In this document: positions 34,462-42,346 of the stretch, piece after piece
Layout: the number at the start of each line of letters is the position of its first letter
How positions within the stretch are numbered: the first letter of the stretch is position 1
Assembly: GCF_018069875.1 (NCBI RefSeq)
Contig: NZ_JAGQDF010000004.1
Location: 124,001-188,000 of the forward strand
DNA length: 64,000 nt
From: Ideonella alba
Lineage (GTDB): Bacteria > Pseudomonadota > Gammaproteobacteria > Burkholderiales > Burkholderiaceae_C
Direction of reading: 5' to 3'
The notes under the pieces: generated by a model
Seen by the model: only the letters and a program-made list of their open reading frames with translations
Told to the model about the DNA's origin: nothing
The model's database searches: none
Program-made: the position numbers and the translations under genes

Positions 34462-35289
34462 ATGACCCTGCTGTTCCCTGCCACGCGCCGCACCTGGCTG
34501 CACGCCACCACCGCCCTGGCCCTGGCCACCCTGCTGGGCGCCTGCGGCCAGCGCGAGGCCGCCACCACCGCGGCCGCACCGGCCCCCGCCTCGGCCGCTT
34601 CGGCACCCGAGCGCGAGCTGGTGGTGGGCACCGACGCGGTCTACGCGCCCTTCGAGTACCAGGACGAGAAGGGCCAGATCGTCGGCTTCGACATCGACGT
34701 GCTGCGTGCCACCGCCGAGGCCGCCGGCCTGCGCGTGCGCTTCGTCAACACGCCCTGGGAGGGCATGTTCAACACCCTGCTGCAGGGCGACCGCGACGTG
34801 CTGGTCTCGGCGATCACGATCACCGACGAGCGCCGCCAGACCATGGCCTTCAGCGCGCCCTACTTCGACGCGGTGCAGTTGATCGCCGTGCCCAGCGCCT
34901 CGAAGGTGGCGCACTTCGCCGACCTGAAGACCCTGCGCGTGGGTGTGCAGACCGGCACCACCGGGGACGAGGCCGCGTCCCAGCTGATGGGCAAGACCAA
35001 CGCCAGGCTGCGCCGCTTTGAATCGACGCCGCTGGCGCTCAAGGAGCTGGAGTCCGGCGGCCTGGACGCGGTGGTGGCCGACAACGGCGTCATCGCCCAC
35101 TATGTGGCGAACAACGGCGGCACGCGCTTCCGCGCGGTCAGCGACCCGGCCTTCGTGCCCGAGCAGTACGGCTTTGCGCTGCGCCCGGCCGACAGCGCGC
35201 TGCGCGAACGCCTGGACGCCGGCCTGCGGGCGATCCGCGCCGATGGCCGCTACGATGCGATCCACACCCGCTGGTTCGGACCGAAGTGA
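34462..35289 (+). CDS. Amino-acid ABC transporter substrate-binding lipoprotein
   Basis: Type II periplasmic binding protein of 275 residues in the polar amino acid/cystine group. The lipobox LLGAC (Cys about residue 28) marks it as a lipoprotein; a low-complexity Ala/Pro linker follows, then VVGTDAVYAPFEYQDEKGQI, FDIDVLRAT, NTPWEGMFNTLLQGDRDVL and YGFALRPAD, all typical of the family. The stop overlaps the next start as TGATG. Neither permease nor ATPase genes are nearby, so it either serves a distant transporter or signals. Sulfur amino-acid binding is inferred from the flanking genes. Confidence 0.9.
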   Translation: MTLLFPATRRTWLHATTALALATLLGACGQREAATTAAAPAPASAASAPERELVVGTDAVYAPFEYQDEKGQIVGFDIDVLRATAEAAGLRVRFVNTPWEGMFNTLLQGDRDVLVSAITITDERRQTMAFSAPYFDAVQLIAVPSASKVAHFADLKTLRVGVQTGTTGDEAASQLMGKTNARLRRFESTPLALKELESGGLDAVVADNGVIAHYVANNGGTRFRAVSDPAFVPEQYGFALRPADSALRERLDAGLRAIRADGRYDAIHTRWFGPK

Positions 35290-36233
35290 TGACCCTGCGC
35301 CCCGACCCCATCGCCGCCTGGCTGGCACGCCGGCCCCACCTGGTGCTGGACGGCGCGCTGGCCACCGAGCTGGAGCGCCGCGGCGCCGACCTGCGCGATG
35401 CGCTGTGGTCGGCGCGCCTGCTGATCGAGCAGCCCGAGCTGATCCGCGCGGTGCACCTGGACTACTTCCGCGCCGGGGCCGATGTGGCCACCACCGCCAG
35501 CTACCAGGCCAGCTTCGAGGGCTTCGCGCGGCGCGGGCTGTCGCACAAGGATGCGGCGGCGCTGATGCGCCTGTCGGTGCGCCTGGCCACCGAGGCGCGC
35601 GACCAGGCGATGGCCGAGCGGGCCGCCGACGATGCCCGGCCCGCGCCGCTGGTGGCCGCGTCCGTCGGCCCCTACGGCGCGGTGCTGGCCGACGGCTCCG
35701 AGTACCGCGGCCACTACGGCCTGGACGAGGCCGCGCTGATCGCCTTCCACCGCCCGCGCCTGCAGCTGCTGGCCGCCAGCGGCGCCGACCTGCTGGCCTG
35801 CGAGACCATTCCCTGCATCGCCGAAGCGCGCGCGCTGGCGCAGCTGATGGACGAGGTGGGCACGCGCGGCTGGATCAGCTTCAGCGCGCGCGACGGCGGC
35901 CACGTCTGCGAGGGCGACACGATCGAGGACGCGGTGGCCGCGGTGCAGGGTGTCGACAGCGTGGTGGCGGTGGGCATCAACTGCACCGCGCCGCAGCACG
36001 TGGCCGAGCTGCTGGCGCGCGCCCGCACCCGCACGGCCAAGCCGCTGCTGGCCTACCCGAACGCCGGCGAGACCTGGGACGCCCAGGCCAAGCAGTGGCT
36101 GCCCTCGGCCGAGTGCGCGCACCGGCCATTCGACGAGATGGCGATGGACTGGGCCGCCGCCGGCGCGCGCCTGATCGGCGGCTGCTGCCGCACCGGGCCG
36201 GCGCAGATCGCGGCACTCTCCCGGCGCTGGTGA
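35289..36233 (+). CDS. mmuM: Homocysteine S-methyltransferase
   Basis: Zinc enzyme transferring a methyl group, usually from S-methylmethionine or SAM, to homocysteine to form methionine. The 314-residue protein starts with PHLVLDGALATELERRGADL and keeps the zinc cysteines in VGINCTAPQ and IGGCCRTGP. ATG 35289 overlaps the binding-protein stop; a GTG one codon earlier is an alternative. No S-methylmethionine permease gene (mmuP) is adjacent, but the upstream binding protein may fill that part. Together with the C-S lyase-like enzyme it forms a methionine/homocysteine recycling group. Confidence 0.92.
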   Translation: MTLRPDPIAAWLARRPHLVLDGALATELERRGADLRDALWSARLLIEQPELIRAVHLDYFRAGADVATTASYQASFEGFARRGLSHKDAAALMRLSVRLATEARDQAMAERAADDARPAPLVAASVGPYGAVLADGSEYRGHYGLDEAALIAFHRPRLQLLAASGADLLACETIPCIAEARALAQLMDEVGTRGWISFSARDGGHVCEGDTIEDAVAAVQGVDSVVAVGINCTAPQHVAELLARARTRTAKPLLAYPNAGETWDAQAKQWLPSAECAHRPFDEMAMDWAAAGARLIGGCCRTGPAQIAALSRRW

Positions 36234-36255
36234 GGCCCGGCGGCACAATCGCCGC

Positions 36256-36927
36256 ATGCAGCACACCGAAGTCGACCATCTGGTGGTCGCCGCCGCCACG
36301 CTGGCGCAGGCCGCCGCCTGGGCCGAGGCCACGCTGGGCGTGACGCCGCAGCCCGGCGGCCGCCACGCGCTGATGGGCACGCACAACGCACTGCTCGGCC
36401 TGGCCGGCAGCGTGTACCCCCAGACGTACCTGGAGCTGATCGCGATCGACCCCGAAGCACCGGCGCCCGGCCGCGCGCGCTGGTTCGGTCTGGACGATGC
36501 CGCGCTGCAGGCGCGCCTGGCGGCCCAGGGCCCCGAGCTGGTCGGTTTCGTCGCCCGCTCCAGCATGGTCGACATGCACCGCTGGGGCCTGATCAACGCG
36601 CACTTCCAGCCCGGACCCATCCTGTCGGCCAGCCGCGAGACGCCCGAGGGCACGCTCAGCTGGAAGATCGTGGTGGCCGACGACGGCCGCCCGCTGGCCG
36701 GCGGCGCGGTGCCCACGCTGATCCAGTGGACCGGGCCGCACCCGGCCACGCGCATCGCCCCCAGCGGGCTGGACCTGACAGCGCTGACCGTGCGCGGCCT
36801 GCCCGATCTGGCGCACCAGGTGCTGCGCCTTCGCCCGCTGACCCGCGCCGCGCTGCCCGGCCCGGCGCTGGAAGCCACGCTGGCCACGCCGCGCGGCCCC
36901 GTCACCCTCGCCACCCACGTCGCATGA
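36256..36927 (+). CDS. VOC/glyoxalase-like domain protein
   Basis: Protein of 223 residues with one evident vicinal-oxygen-chelate module at the N-terminus (VDHLVVAAATLAQAAAWAEATLG, then GTHNALLGL and QTYLELIAIDP) and a more divergent second half, the layout of the Glyoxalase_3-like family. Metal ligands would be His in DHLV and Glu in YLELI. CACAAT (36244-36249) ends 6 bases before the ATG, and no Shine-Dalgarno is seen, so the mRNA may be leaderless. The gene overlaps the following flavin reductase as ATGA. Reaction unknown. Confidence 0.83.
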   Translation: MQHTEVDHLVVAAATLAQAAAWAEATLGVTPQPGGRHALMGTHNALLGLAGSVYPQTYLELIAIDPEAPAPGRARWFGLDDAALQARLAAQGPELVGFVARSSMVDMHRWGLINAHFQPGPILSASRETPEGTLSWKIVVADDGRPLAGGAVPTLIQWTGPHPATRIAPSGLDLTALTVRGLPDLAHQVLRLRPLTRAALPGPALEATLATPRGPVTLATHVA

Positions 36928-37484
36928 TGGATCGACACCTTCTGTTCCTGGTCGCCAGCAGCCGCGAGGCCGGCCACATCGGCAACACCGAGGCGCTGGC
37001 GCGCCACGCCGCCGAAGCGCTGCCCGCCGGCACCCGCCAGACCTGGCTGCGCCTGGCCGACCTGGCGCTGCCACCGTTTGTGGATCAGCGCCACACCGTG
37101 GGCCAGTACCCACCGCCGGAGGGTGGCCTGAAGACGCTGGCTGATTCCCTGCTGGACTGCACCGATCTGGTCGCGGTCAGCCCGGTCTACTGGTTCAGCA
37201 TCCCCGCGCCGCTGAAGCTGGCGCTGGACCACTGGAGCGGCCTGCTGCGCGTGCCGGGGCTGGACTTCAAGGCACGCATGGCGGGCAAGCGCTTCTGGGT
37301 CGTCTCGACCAGCGGCCACCGCGCCAAGGCCCAGCCGCAGTTCGACAGCCTGGCGCTGTGCGCCGAGTTCATGGGCATGCGCTGGATGCCGCCCCTGTGG
37401 GGCCCCGGCGGCGCGCCGGGCATGGTGCAGGGCGATGCGGCACTCTGGGCCAGCGCCCGCGATTGGCTGACGGCAGTGGCCTGA
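36924..37484 (+). CDS. NAD(P)H-dependent flavin oxidoreductase (flavodoxin-like)
   Basis: Flavodoxin-fold FMN reductase or quinone reductase, 186 residues. It has the N-terminal phosphate-binding segment VASSREAGHIGNTEALAR, then VAVSPVYWFSIPAPLKLALDHW, which resembles the SPIYWxxxPxxLKxFiDR motif of NAD(P)H-dependent FMN reductases, and a C-terminal FMGMRWMPPLWGPGG. Translation is coupled to the VOC gene by a 4-base overlap (ATG 36924; an ATG at 36927 is also possible). Cytoplasmic. Electron acceptor unknown. Confidence 0.87.
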   Translation: MMDRHLLFLVASSREAGHIGNTEALARHAAEALPAGTRQTWLRLADLALPPFVDQRHTVGQYPPPEGGLKTLADSLLDCTDLVAVSPVYWFSIPAPLKLALDHWSGLLRVPGLDFKARMAGKRFWVVSTSGHRAKAQPQFDSLALCAEFMGMRWMPPLWGPGGAPGMVQGDAALWASARDWLTAVA

Positions 37485-37610
37485 GCGCGCGCAGACGCCT
37501 GCGGGTGGGCACCAATGCCGCCGCTGGCGCGGCTTGGTAAAGTCTGGATACACATGGGCGCCGCCACACGCAGCAGCGCCTTGTCCATTGACCCACCTCC
37601 AGGGAGTTCC

Positions 37611-38297
37611 ATGTCGCGTTTGATGACCGCGGCGGCCGTGATGGTCGCCGCCCTGCTGTCTGCTTGTGCCTCGAAACCGCAATTGCCTGTGCCGCTCAAT
37701 GACGCGGCGATCAAGGCCACCGACGCCCGCATCGGCGTGGTGATGGCGCCGCTGCCCAAGGCCGATACCTTCTTCCCCGGCGCCGACTGCCTGCTGTGCA
37801 TCGCCACGGCCTCGGCCGTCAACAGCAAGCTCACCACCCAGGCCCAGACCCTGGGCGCCGAGGACCTCGCGGCGCTGCACAAGCTCGCCACCGAAGCCAT
37901 CGGCAAGCGTGGTGGCCAGGCCGTGACGCTGGTCGCCCCCATCCAGCCCGAGGAGCTGCCCAAGCTGGACGGCGACGTCCCCAACCGCGCCCGCCGGGAC
38001 TTCAGGGGCCTGGCCGCACAGCACCAGGTCGATCGCCTGCTGGTTGTCGAGATCAAGCAGCTGGGCTTCCTGCGCCCCTACGCCGCCTACATCGCCACCG
38101 ACGCGCCGCGCGCCGTCGTCAAGGGTACGGCCTACCTGGTCAACCTGAAGACCAACGAGTACGAGTGGTACCTGCCGATCGATGTGGCCAAAGGGGCGGC
38201 CAATTGGGATCAGCCGCCTGCCTACCCGGACCTGACCAACGCGTACTACCAGGCGATCGAGTTGGCCAAGGACGCGGTGCTGACCCCGCTGCGCTGA
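37611..38297 (+). CDS. Outer-membrane-type lipoprotein, GNA1162-like
   Basis: Lipoprotein of 228 residues: signal MSRLMTAAAVMVAALLSAC with lipobox LLSAC (Cys19). The mature part has DCLLCIATASAVN and a mixed alpha/beta domain (VDRLLVVEIKQLGFLRPYAAYI ... AYLVNLKTNEYEWYLP) resembling the GNA1162/LpoB-like group, although I am not certain of this. AGGGAG precedes ATG 37611, and TAAAGT (37538-37543) may be the -10. The next exported protein starts 3 bases after its stop, so the two are expressed together and probably act together in the envelope. Function unknown. Confidence 0.75.
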   Translation: MSRLMTAAAVMVAALLSACASKPQLPVPLNDAAIKATDARIGVVMAPLPKADTFFPGADCLLCIATASAVNSKLTTQAQTLGAEDLAALHKLATEAIGKRGGQAVTLVAPIQPEELPKLDGDVPNRARRDFRGLAAQHQVDRLLVVEIKQLGFLRPYAAYIATDAPRAVVKGTAYLVNLKTNEYEWYLPIDVAKGAANWDQPPAYPDLTNAYYQAIELAKDAVLTPLR

Positions 38298-38299
38298 GC

Positions 38300-39187
38300 A
38301 TGGCGAGCCTCCTCATGGGGCGTTGGCGCCTCGTGCTGGCGGGCGTGTCGGTGGGTGTGCTGGCGACGCTGTCCACTGCGGCGGCCGCGGCGCCCGACCC
38401 GGCCACGCCGGCGCGCTGGCCGGTCGCTGCCGGCCAGTGGACGCTGCAGTTGCCCAAGGACCTGCAGCGCCTGGAGTTCCATGGCGAACTGAACGTCGAC
38501 CAGGGCGCCGCCGGCGGCGGCGCCATGATGTACCCGGCGCCCAGCCTGGCGGGCTTCCTGGCCGCTGTGCTGACCCACGCCGCCCTGGTGGAGAGCAGCA
38601 AGTCGGCGCAGCGCGACAAGGCGCTGGCCGAGGCGGACCAGACCCTGCAGCCGCTGGCGCCGGCGCTTGAGGCCCTGTCACCGACCGCACTGTCCGCGGC
38701 GGTCGCCCCCCTGCTTGGCGCGGCGCCACAGCCCGCCTGGCAGGTGGAGGTGGCGCCCGTCTATGTCTTCAGCCGCGACCTGCGCAGCCTCAGTGTGGAG
38801 AGCCATCTTCTGCTGCGGCGTGCCGCCGCCGACGAGGTCCTGGCGCGCACGGCGGTGCGGGCCACCGCAGCACCGCTGGCCGCCGAGCGCGTACCCGCCG
38901 GCTGGACGGACAACGACGGCCAGGCCCTGCGCCAGACCGCTGCGCAGCTGCTGGTGCAGGCGGTCACGGCTGGGCTCCGGTCGCTGGCCGGTGACTGGGA
39001 CCAGGCCACGGCGCCGCAACGCACGGTGCGTTACCCCTTCGGTGGGGGCGAGCGCATCGAGCGGGTTCAGGTGCTGGAGAGCCGCTGCGAGGGGGCCGTG
39101 GTGCGCCACCTGCGCGGCGATCTGATGGTCATCCCCTGGCGGGATCCGTCCCGTGCGGGCGAGTGCCCGCCCAGCGATCGCCCTTGA
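38300..39187 (+). CDS. Exported protein of unknown function, partner of the preceding lipoprotein
   Basis: The 295-residue product begins with a signal peptide (LVLAGVSVGVLATLSTAAAAA) and a mature region that starts as a beta-rich stretch (WTLQLPKDLQRLEFHGELNVDQ), continues with an alanine-rich helical section and ends with a basic YPFGGGERIERVQVLESRCEG segment containing a lone Cys. I do not recognise a family. The ATG at 38300 is 2 bases past the upstream stop codon; ATG 38315 is an alternative. Co-translation with the lipoprotein suggests a shared envelope role. Confidence 0.7.
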   Translation: MASLLMGRWRLVLAGVSVGVLATLSTAAAAAPDPATPARWPVAAGQWTLQLPKDLQRLEFHGELNVDQGAAGGGAMMYPAPSLAGFLAAVLTHAALVESSKSAQRDKALAEADQTLQPLAPALEALSPTALSAAVAPLLGAAPQPAWQVEVAPVYVFSRDLRSLSVESHLLLRRAAADEVLARTAVRATAAPLAAERVPAGWTDNDGQALRQTAAQLLVQAVTAGLRSLAGDWDQATAPQRTVRYPFGGGERIERVQVLESRCEGAVVRHLRGDLMVIPWRDPSRAGECPPSDRP

Positions 39188-39238
39188 GCAGCCGGGGCCG
39201 AGGGGCCCGCCGGATGGTCGCGGGCCCGCCCTGGCGCC

Positions 39239-39244
39239 TATAGT
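39239..39244 (+). promoter_or_regulatory. -10-like element upstream of sodC
   Basis: TATAGT lies 29 bases before the sodC GTG. The -35 position (about 39216-39221) is weak. The 86-base gap upstream also holds a GGGCCCG-rich dyad near 39203-39229 that may end the preceding transcript. Confidence 0.4.
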
Positions 39245-39273
39245 CAGCCTTCAGCCCTCACCTGGAGACCACC

Positions 39274-39807
39274 GTGCGACTGCCCATCCTGCCTACCCTG
39301 AGCCTGCTTGCCGCAGCCCTTGTCCTGCCCGGCTGCGCGATGCACGGCCCGGCTCACACGGGCCCGGCCGCCGTGGCCACGCTGGCCCCCACCGCCGGCA
39401 ACGCCACCGCCGGTCAGGTGATGTTCCACGAGATGGGCGGCCACCTGATGGCCCATGCCCGCATCACCGGCCTGAAGCCTAATGCCGAGCACGGCTTCCA
39501 CCTGCATGAGAAGGGCGACTGCTCGGCGCCCGATGGCACCAGCGCCGGGGGCCACTTCAACCCCACCGGCCAGCCGCATGGCCCGCAGGGCGCGGCGCAC
39601 CACGCCGGTGACATGCCGGCGCTGAAGGCCGATGCCAATGGCGTGGCCGACGTGCACTTCCACCTGGACGGCCCGACCATCGCCGCCGGGCCCGCCAGCA
39701 TCATCGGCCGCAGCGTGATCGTCCACGCAATGCCCGACGACTACACCACCCAGCCCACAGGCAACTCGGGTGCGCGCATCGCCTGCGGCGTGATCGCGGC
39801 CCGCTGA
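39274..39807 (+). CDS. sodC: Cu/Zn superoxide dismutase, lipoprotein form
   Basis: Periplasmic copper/zinc superoxide dismutase converting superoxide to oxygen and peroxide. The 177-residue precursor starts with GTG 39274 (CTGGAGACC upstream) and has a lipobox VLPGC (Cys21), so it is membrane-anchored. Metal ligands are seen in GFHLHEKGDCS (two His), GGHFNPTG (His), PHGPQGAAHHAGDMP (His and Asp) and SVIVHAMPDDY (His); the disulfide cysteines are in GDCS and IACGV. Size and motifs match bacterial SodC. Zinc dependence may link it with the ZnuD-like receptor behind it. Confidence 0.95.
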   Translation: MRLPILPTLSLLAAALVLPGCAMHGPAHTGPAAVATLAPTAGNATAGQVMFHEMGGHLMAHARITGLKPNAEHGFHLHEKGDCSAPDGTSAGGHFNPTGQPHGPQGAAHHAGDMPALKADANGVADVHFHLDGPTIAAGPASIIGRSVIVHAMPDDYTTQPTGNSGARIACGVIAAR

Positions 39808-39847
39808 GCGCAGCACCCTCCGCGCGGATCAGGCACACTTCCGGCCG

Positions 39848-40237
39848 ATGACCCGACTGTCCTGGACCCGCCTGTGGCACCAGCGCCTCGCCGCGCTGGC
39901 GCTGGGGGCGTTGCTGGGTCTGCAGGGCATCGGCCTGTGGCACGGCATTGCGCATGCGCTGCCGGGGGTGCAGCAGACTGCTGGCACAGCGGCCTCCTCG
40001 GCCGCTCACTTCGCGGCCCACGGCGCGAACGGCCACCACGGGCACTGGGGCCACAGCGCCGGCGATCTGGCCTGCGAGCTGCTGGACCACCTGGCCCAGG
40101 CCACACCGCTGGCCGCCGCGCCCTTGGCGCTGGCATCGCCGCCGCTGCCAGCGGCGGCACCTGACACGCCCGCCCCGGCAGGCCGCGCGGCCGACACCCC
40201 GTCGGCCTTCCTCGCCCGCGCCCCCCCGCGGGGCTGA
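39848..40237 (+). CDS. DUF2946-like His-rich membrane protein
   Basis: Small protein of 129 residues with an N-terminal hydrophobic helix (LAALALGALLGLQGIGLWHGIAHAL) and a His-rich segment with Cys (HGANGHHGHWGHSAGDLACELLDHLAQAT), then a Pro/Ala-rich tail. The pattern matches DUF2946 proteins that precede zinc or copper TonB receptor genes and are often metal-regulated. It lies 99 bases upstream of the ZnuD-like gene in the same orientation. Metal binding is likely from composition; the molecular role is unknown. No Zur operator was recognised in the 40-base region before it. Confidence 0.75.
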   Translation: MTRLSWTRLWHQRLAALALGALLGLQGIGLWHGIAHALPGVQQTAGTAASSAAHFAAHGANGHHGHWGHSAGDLACELLDHLAQATPLAAAPLALASPPLPAAAPDTPAPAGRAADTPSAFLARAPPRG

Positions 40238-40336
40238 ACGTTCCCACCGTCATCCGCTGCCCTGGCCGCCAGGCCTGGGCAGTGCCATTGCTGTGGCCCT
40301 GCCCGCTCGCGGGCTGGCCGAACGTTCGAGTCCTTC

Positions 40337-42346
40337 ATGCGCCTCACCCTGATTGCTGCCGCCTGCGTCGCGGCCGGGCCCGCCTGGGCCCAAGACGCCA
40401 CCACCGCCACCCCCTCCCAACAAATCGTCGTCACCGGCAACCCGCTGCGCCAGGCCGACCCGGCCGCCCCGGCGTCGGTGCTCAGCGACGAGGCCCTGGC
40501 CGTGCGCCGCAGCAGCACGCTGGGCGAGACGCTGGACGGCCTGCCCGGCGTGGCCGCCACCGGCTTCGGCCCCAACGCCAGCCGGCCGGTGATCCGCGGC
40601 CAGGACGGCGACCGCATCCGCATCCTCAGCAACGCCGGGGCATCGCTGGATGCGTCCAGCCTGAGCTTCGACCATGCGGTGCCGCTGGACCCGCTGGTGA
40701 TCGAGCGCATCGAGGTGCTGCGCGGCCCGGCCGCGCTGCTGTACGGCGGCAGCGCGCTGGGCGGCGTGGTCAATGCGATCGACAACCGCATCCCGAAGTC
40801 GCCGCTGGCACCGCTGTCGGGCGCACTGGAGTTGCGCGGCGGCGGCGCGGCGCAGGAGCGCGCGCTGTCAGGCCTGGTCGAAGGCGGCGCCGACGGCCTG
40901 GCCTGGCATGCCGACGCCTTTGCCCGCCGCACCAGTGACCTGGCGGTGCCGCGCTTCACGGTGGACGGCGACAGCCGCACCCGCGTGCTCAACTCGGCCA
41001 GTGACGCCACAGGCGGTGCGCTGGGCCTGTCCAAGGTCTGGGCCGACGGCTACGCCGGCGCCAGCATCGACACCTACCGCAACGACTATGGCGTGGTCGT
41101 CGAGCCCGATGTGACGATCCACATGAAGCGCGACAAGCTGGCGCTGGCCGGTGAGTGGCGCGCGCTGGCGGGCCCGATCAGCACCGTGCGCGCGCAGGCG
41201 GCCTTCACCGACTACCAGCACCAGGAGGTGGAAGGCAGCGGTGCCGTGGGCACCACCTTCGCGACGAAGGGCGGCGACGCGCGCGTCGAGGCGGTGCAGG
41301 CCAGCACCGCGCTGGGCGCCGGCCGGCTGGACGGCGCCTGGGGCCTGCAGTGGGAGCGCGCGCGCTTCTCGGCGCTGGGCGAGGAGGCCTTCGTGCCCAG
41401 CACACTGACGCAGCAGCTGGCGCTGTTCGGCCTGCAGCGCTGGAGCCTGGGCAAGGACCTCAGCGTCAGTGCCGGCCTGCGCGCCGAGCAGGTGCAGGTC
41501 GATTCCGACGGCGATGCGAATGGTGGCACGCCGCGCTTTGGCGCGCCGCAGCAGCGGCACTTTCACCCGCTGAGTGCCTCGCTGGCGGCCAGCTGGGGTC
41601 TGGGTGCCGGCTGGCAGGCCACCGCCAGCCTGGCGCGCTCGCAGCGTGCCCCCACGTCGTACGAGCTGTACGCCGATGGCGTGCACGCCGCCACCGCGGC
41701 TTATGAGCGCGGCAACCTGAACCAGGCGCTGGAAAGCGGCCGGCAGTTCGACCTGGGCCTGGCCTGGCAGCAGGGCCCCCACAGCGCGCGCCTGAGCGTG
41801 TTCCACAGCCGCTTTGCCAACTACATCGCGCTGGCCGCCACCGGCACCGACTTCACCACCGACGAGGGCGAGGTGGTGCCGGTCTACGCCTTCACTGGCG
41901 TGCCCGCCCGACTGCGCGGCCTGGAGGCTGAAGGCCGCTGGCAGGCCTGGTCCCAGGCCGGCCAGACACTGACGCTGGAAGCCCAGGCCGACCTGGTGCG
42001 CGGCGAGCGCAGCGACACCGGCGAGCCGCTGCCGCGCCTGGCGCCGTGGCGCGTGTCCGTGGCGGCCGACTGGCAGACCGGCCCCTGGGGCCTGCGTCTG
42101 GACGTGCAGCACGCCGCGCGCCAGGACCGCGTGGACGCCAACGACACGCCCACCCCCGGCTGGACCCTGGCCCACCTGCGCGCCAGCTGGACCACCCGCC
42201 TGGCCGGCCACGACACGGTGGTGTTCGCCCGCATCAACAACCTGGGCAACACGCTGGCCACCTCGGCCAGCGCCATCCCCACGGTGCGCGCGCTGTCGCC
42301 GCTGCCGGGACGCAGCGTGGCGGCCGGCGTGCGGGTGGCATTCTGA
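40337..42346 (+). CDS. znuD: TonB-dependent outer-membrane receptor, ZnuD-like
   Basis: Outer-membrane transporter of 669 residues: signal peptide MRLTLIAAACVAAGPAWA, a TonB-box/plug region (SQQIVVTGNPLRQ; LGETLDGLPGVAATGFGPNA, RPVIRGQDGDRIRIL, ERIEVLRGPAALLYGGSALGGVVN) and a 22-strand-type barrel ending in Phe (VAAGVRVAF). The segment PTSYELYADGVHAATAAYERGN is characteristic of ZnuD zinc/haem receptors. A loop with His-containing residues follows the plug (VEPDVTIHMKR). The DUF2946-like gene before it fits a zinc uptake module. Its stop abuts the convergent aminotransferase stop as TGATCA. Zinc as substrate is inferred from family resemblance. Confidence 0.87.
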   Translation: MRLTLIAAACVAAGPAWAQDATTATPSQQIVVTGNPLRQADPAAPASVLSDEALAVRRSSTLGETLDGLPGVAATGFGPNASRPVIRGQDGDRIRILSNAGASLDASSLSFDHAVPLDPLVIERIEVLRGPAALLYGGSALGGVVNAIDNRIPKSPLAPLSGALELRGGGAAQERALSGLVEGGADGLAWHADAFARRTSDLAVPRFTVDGDSRTRVLNSASDATGGALGLSKVWADGYAGASIDTYRNDYGVVVEPDVTIHMKRDKLALAGEWRALAGPISTVRAQAAFTDYQHQEVEGSGAVGTTFATKGGDARVEAVQASTALGAGRLDGAWGLQWERARFSALGEEAFVPSTLTQQLALFGLQRWSLGKDLSVSAGLRAEQVQVDSDGDANGGTPRFGAPQQRHFHPLSASLAASWGLGAGWQATASLARSQRAPTSYELYADGVHAATAAYERGNLNQALESGRQFDLGLAWQQGPHSARLSVFHSRFANYIALAATGTDFTTDEGEVVPVYAFTGVPARLRGLEAEGRWQAWSQAGQTLTLEAQADLVRGERSDTGEPLPRLAPWRVSVAADWQTGPWGLRLDVQHAARQDRVDANDTPTPGWTLAHLRASWTTRLAGHDTVVFARINNLGNTLATSASAIPTVRALSPLPGRSVAAGVRVAF

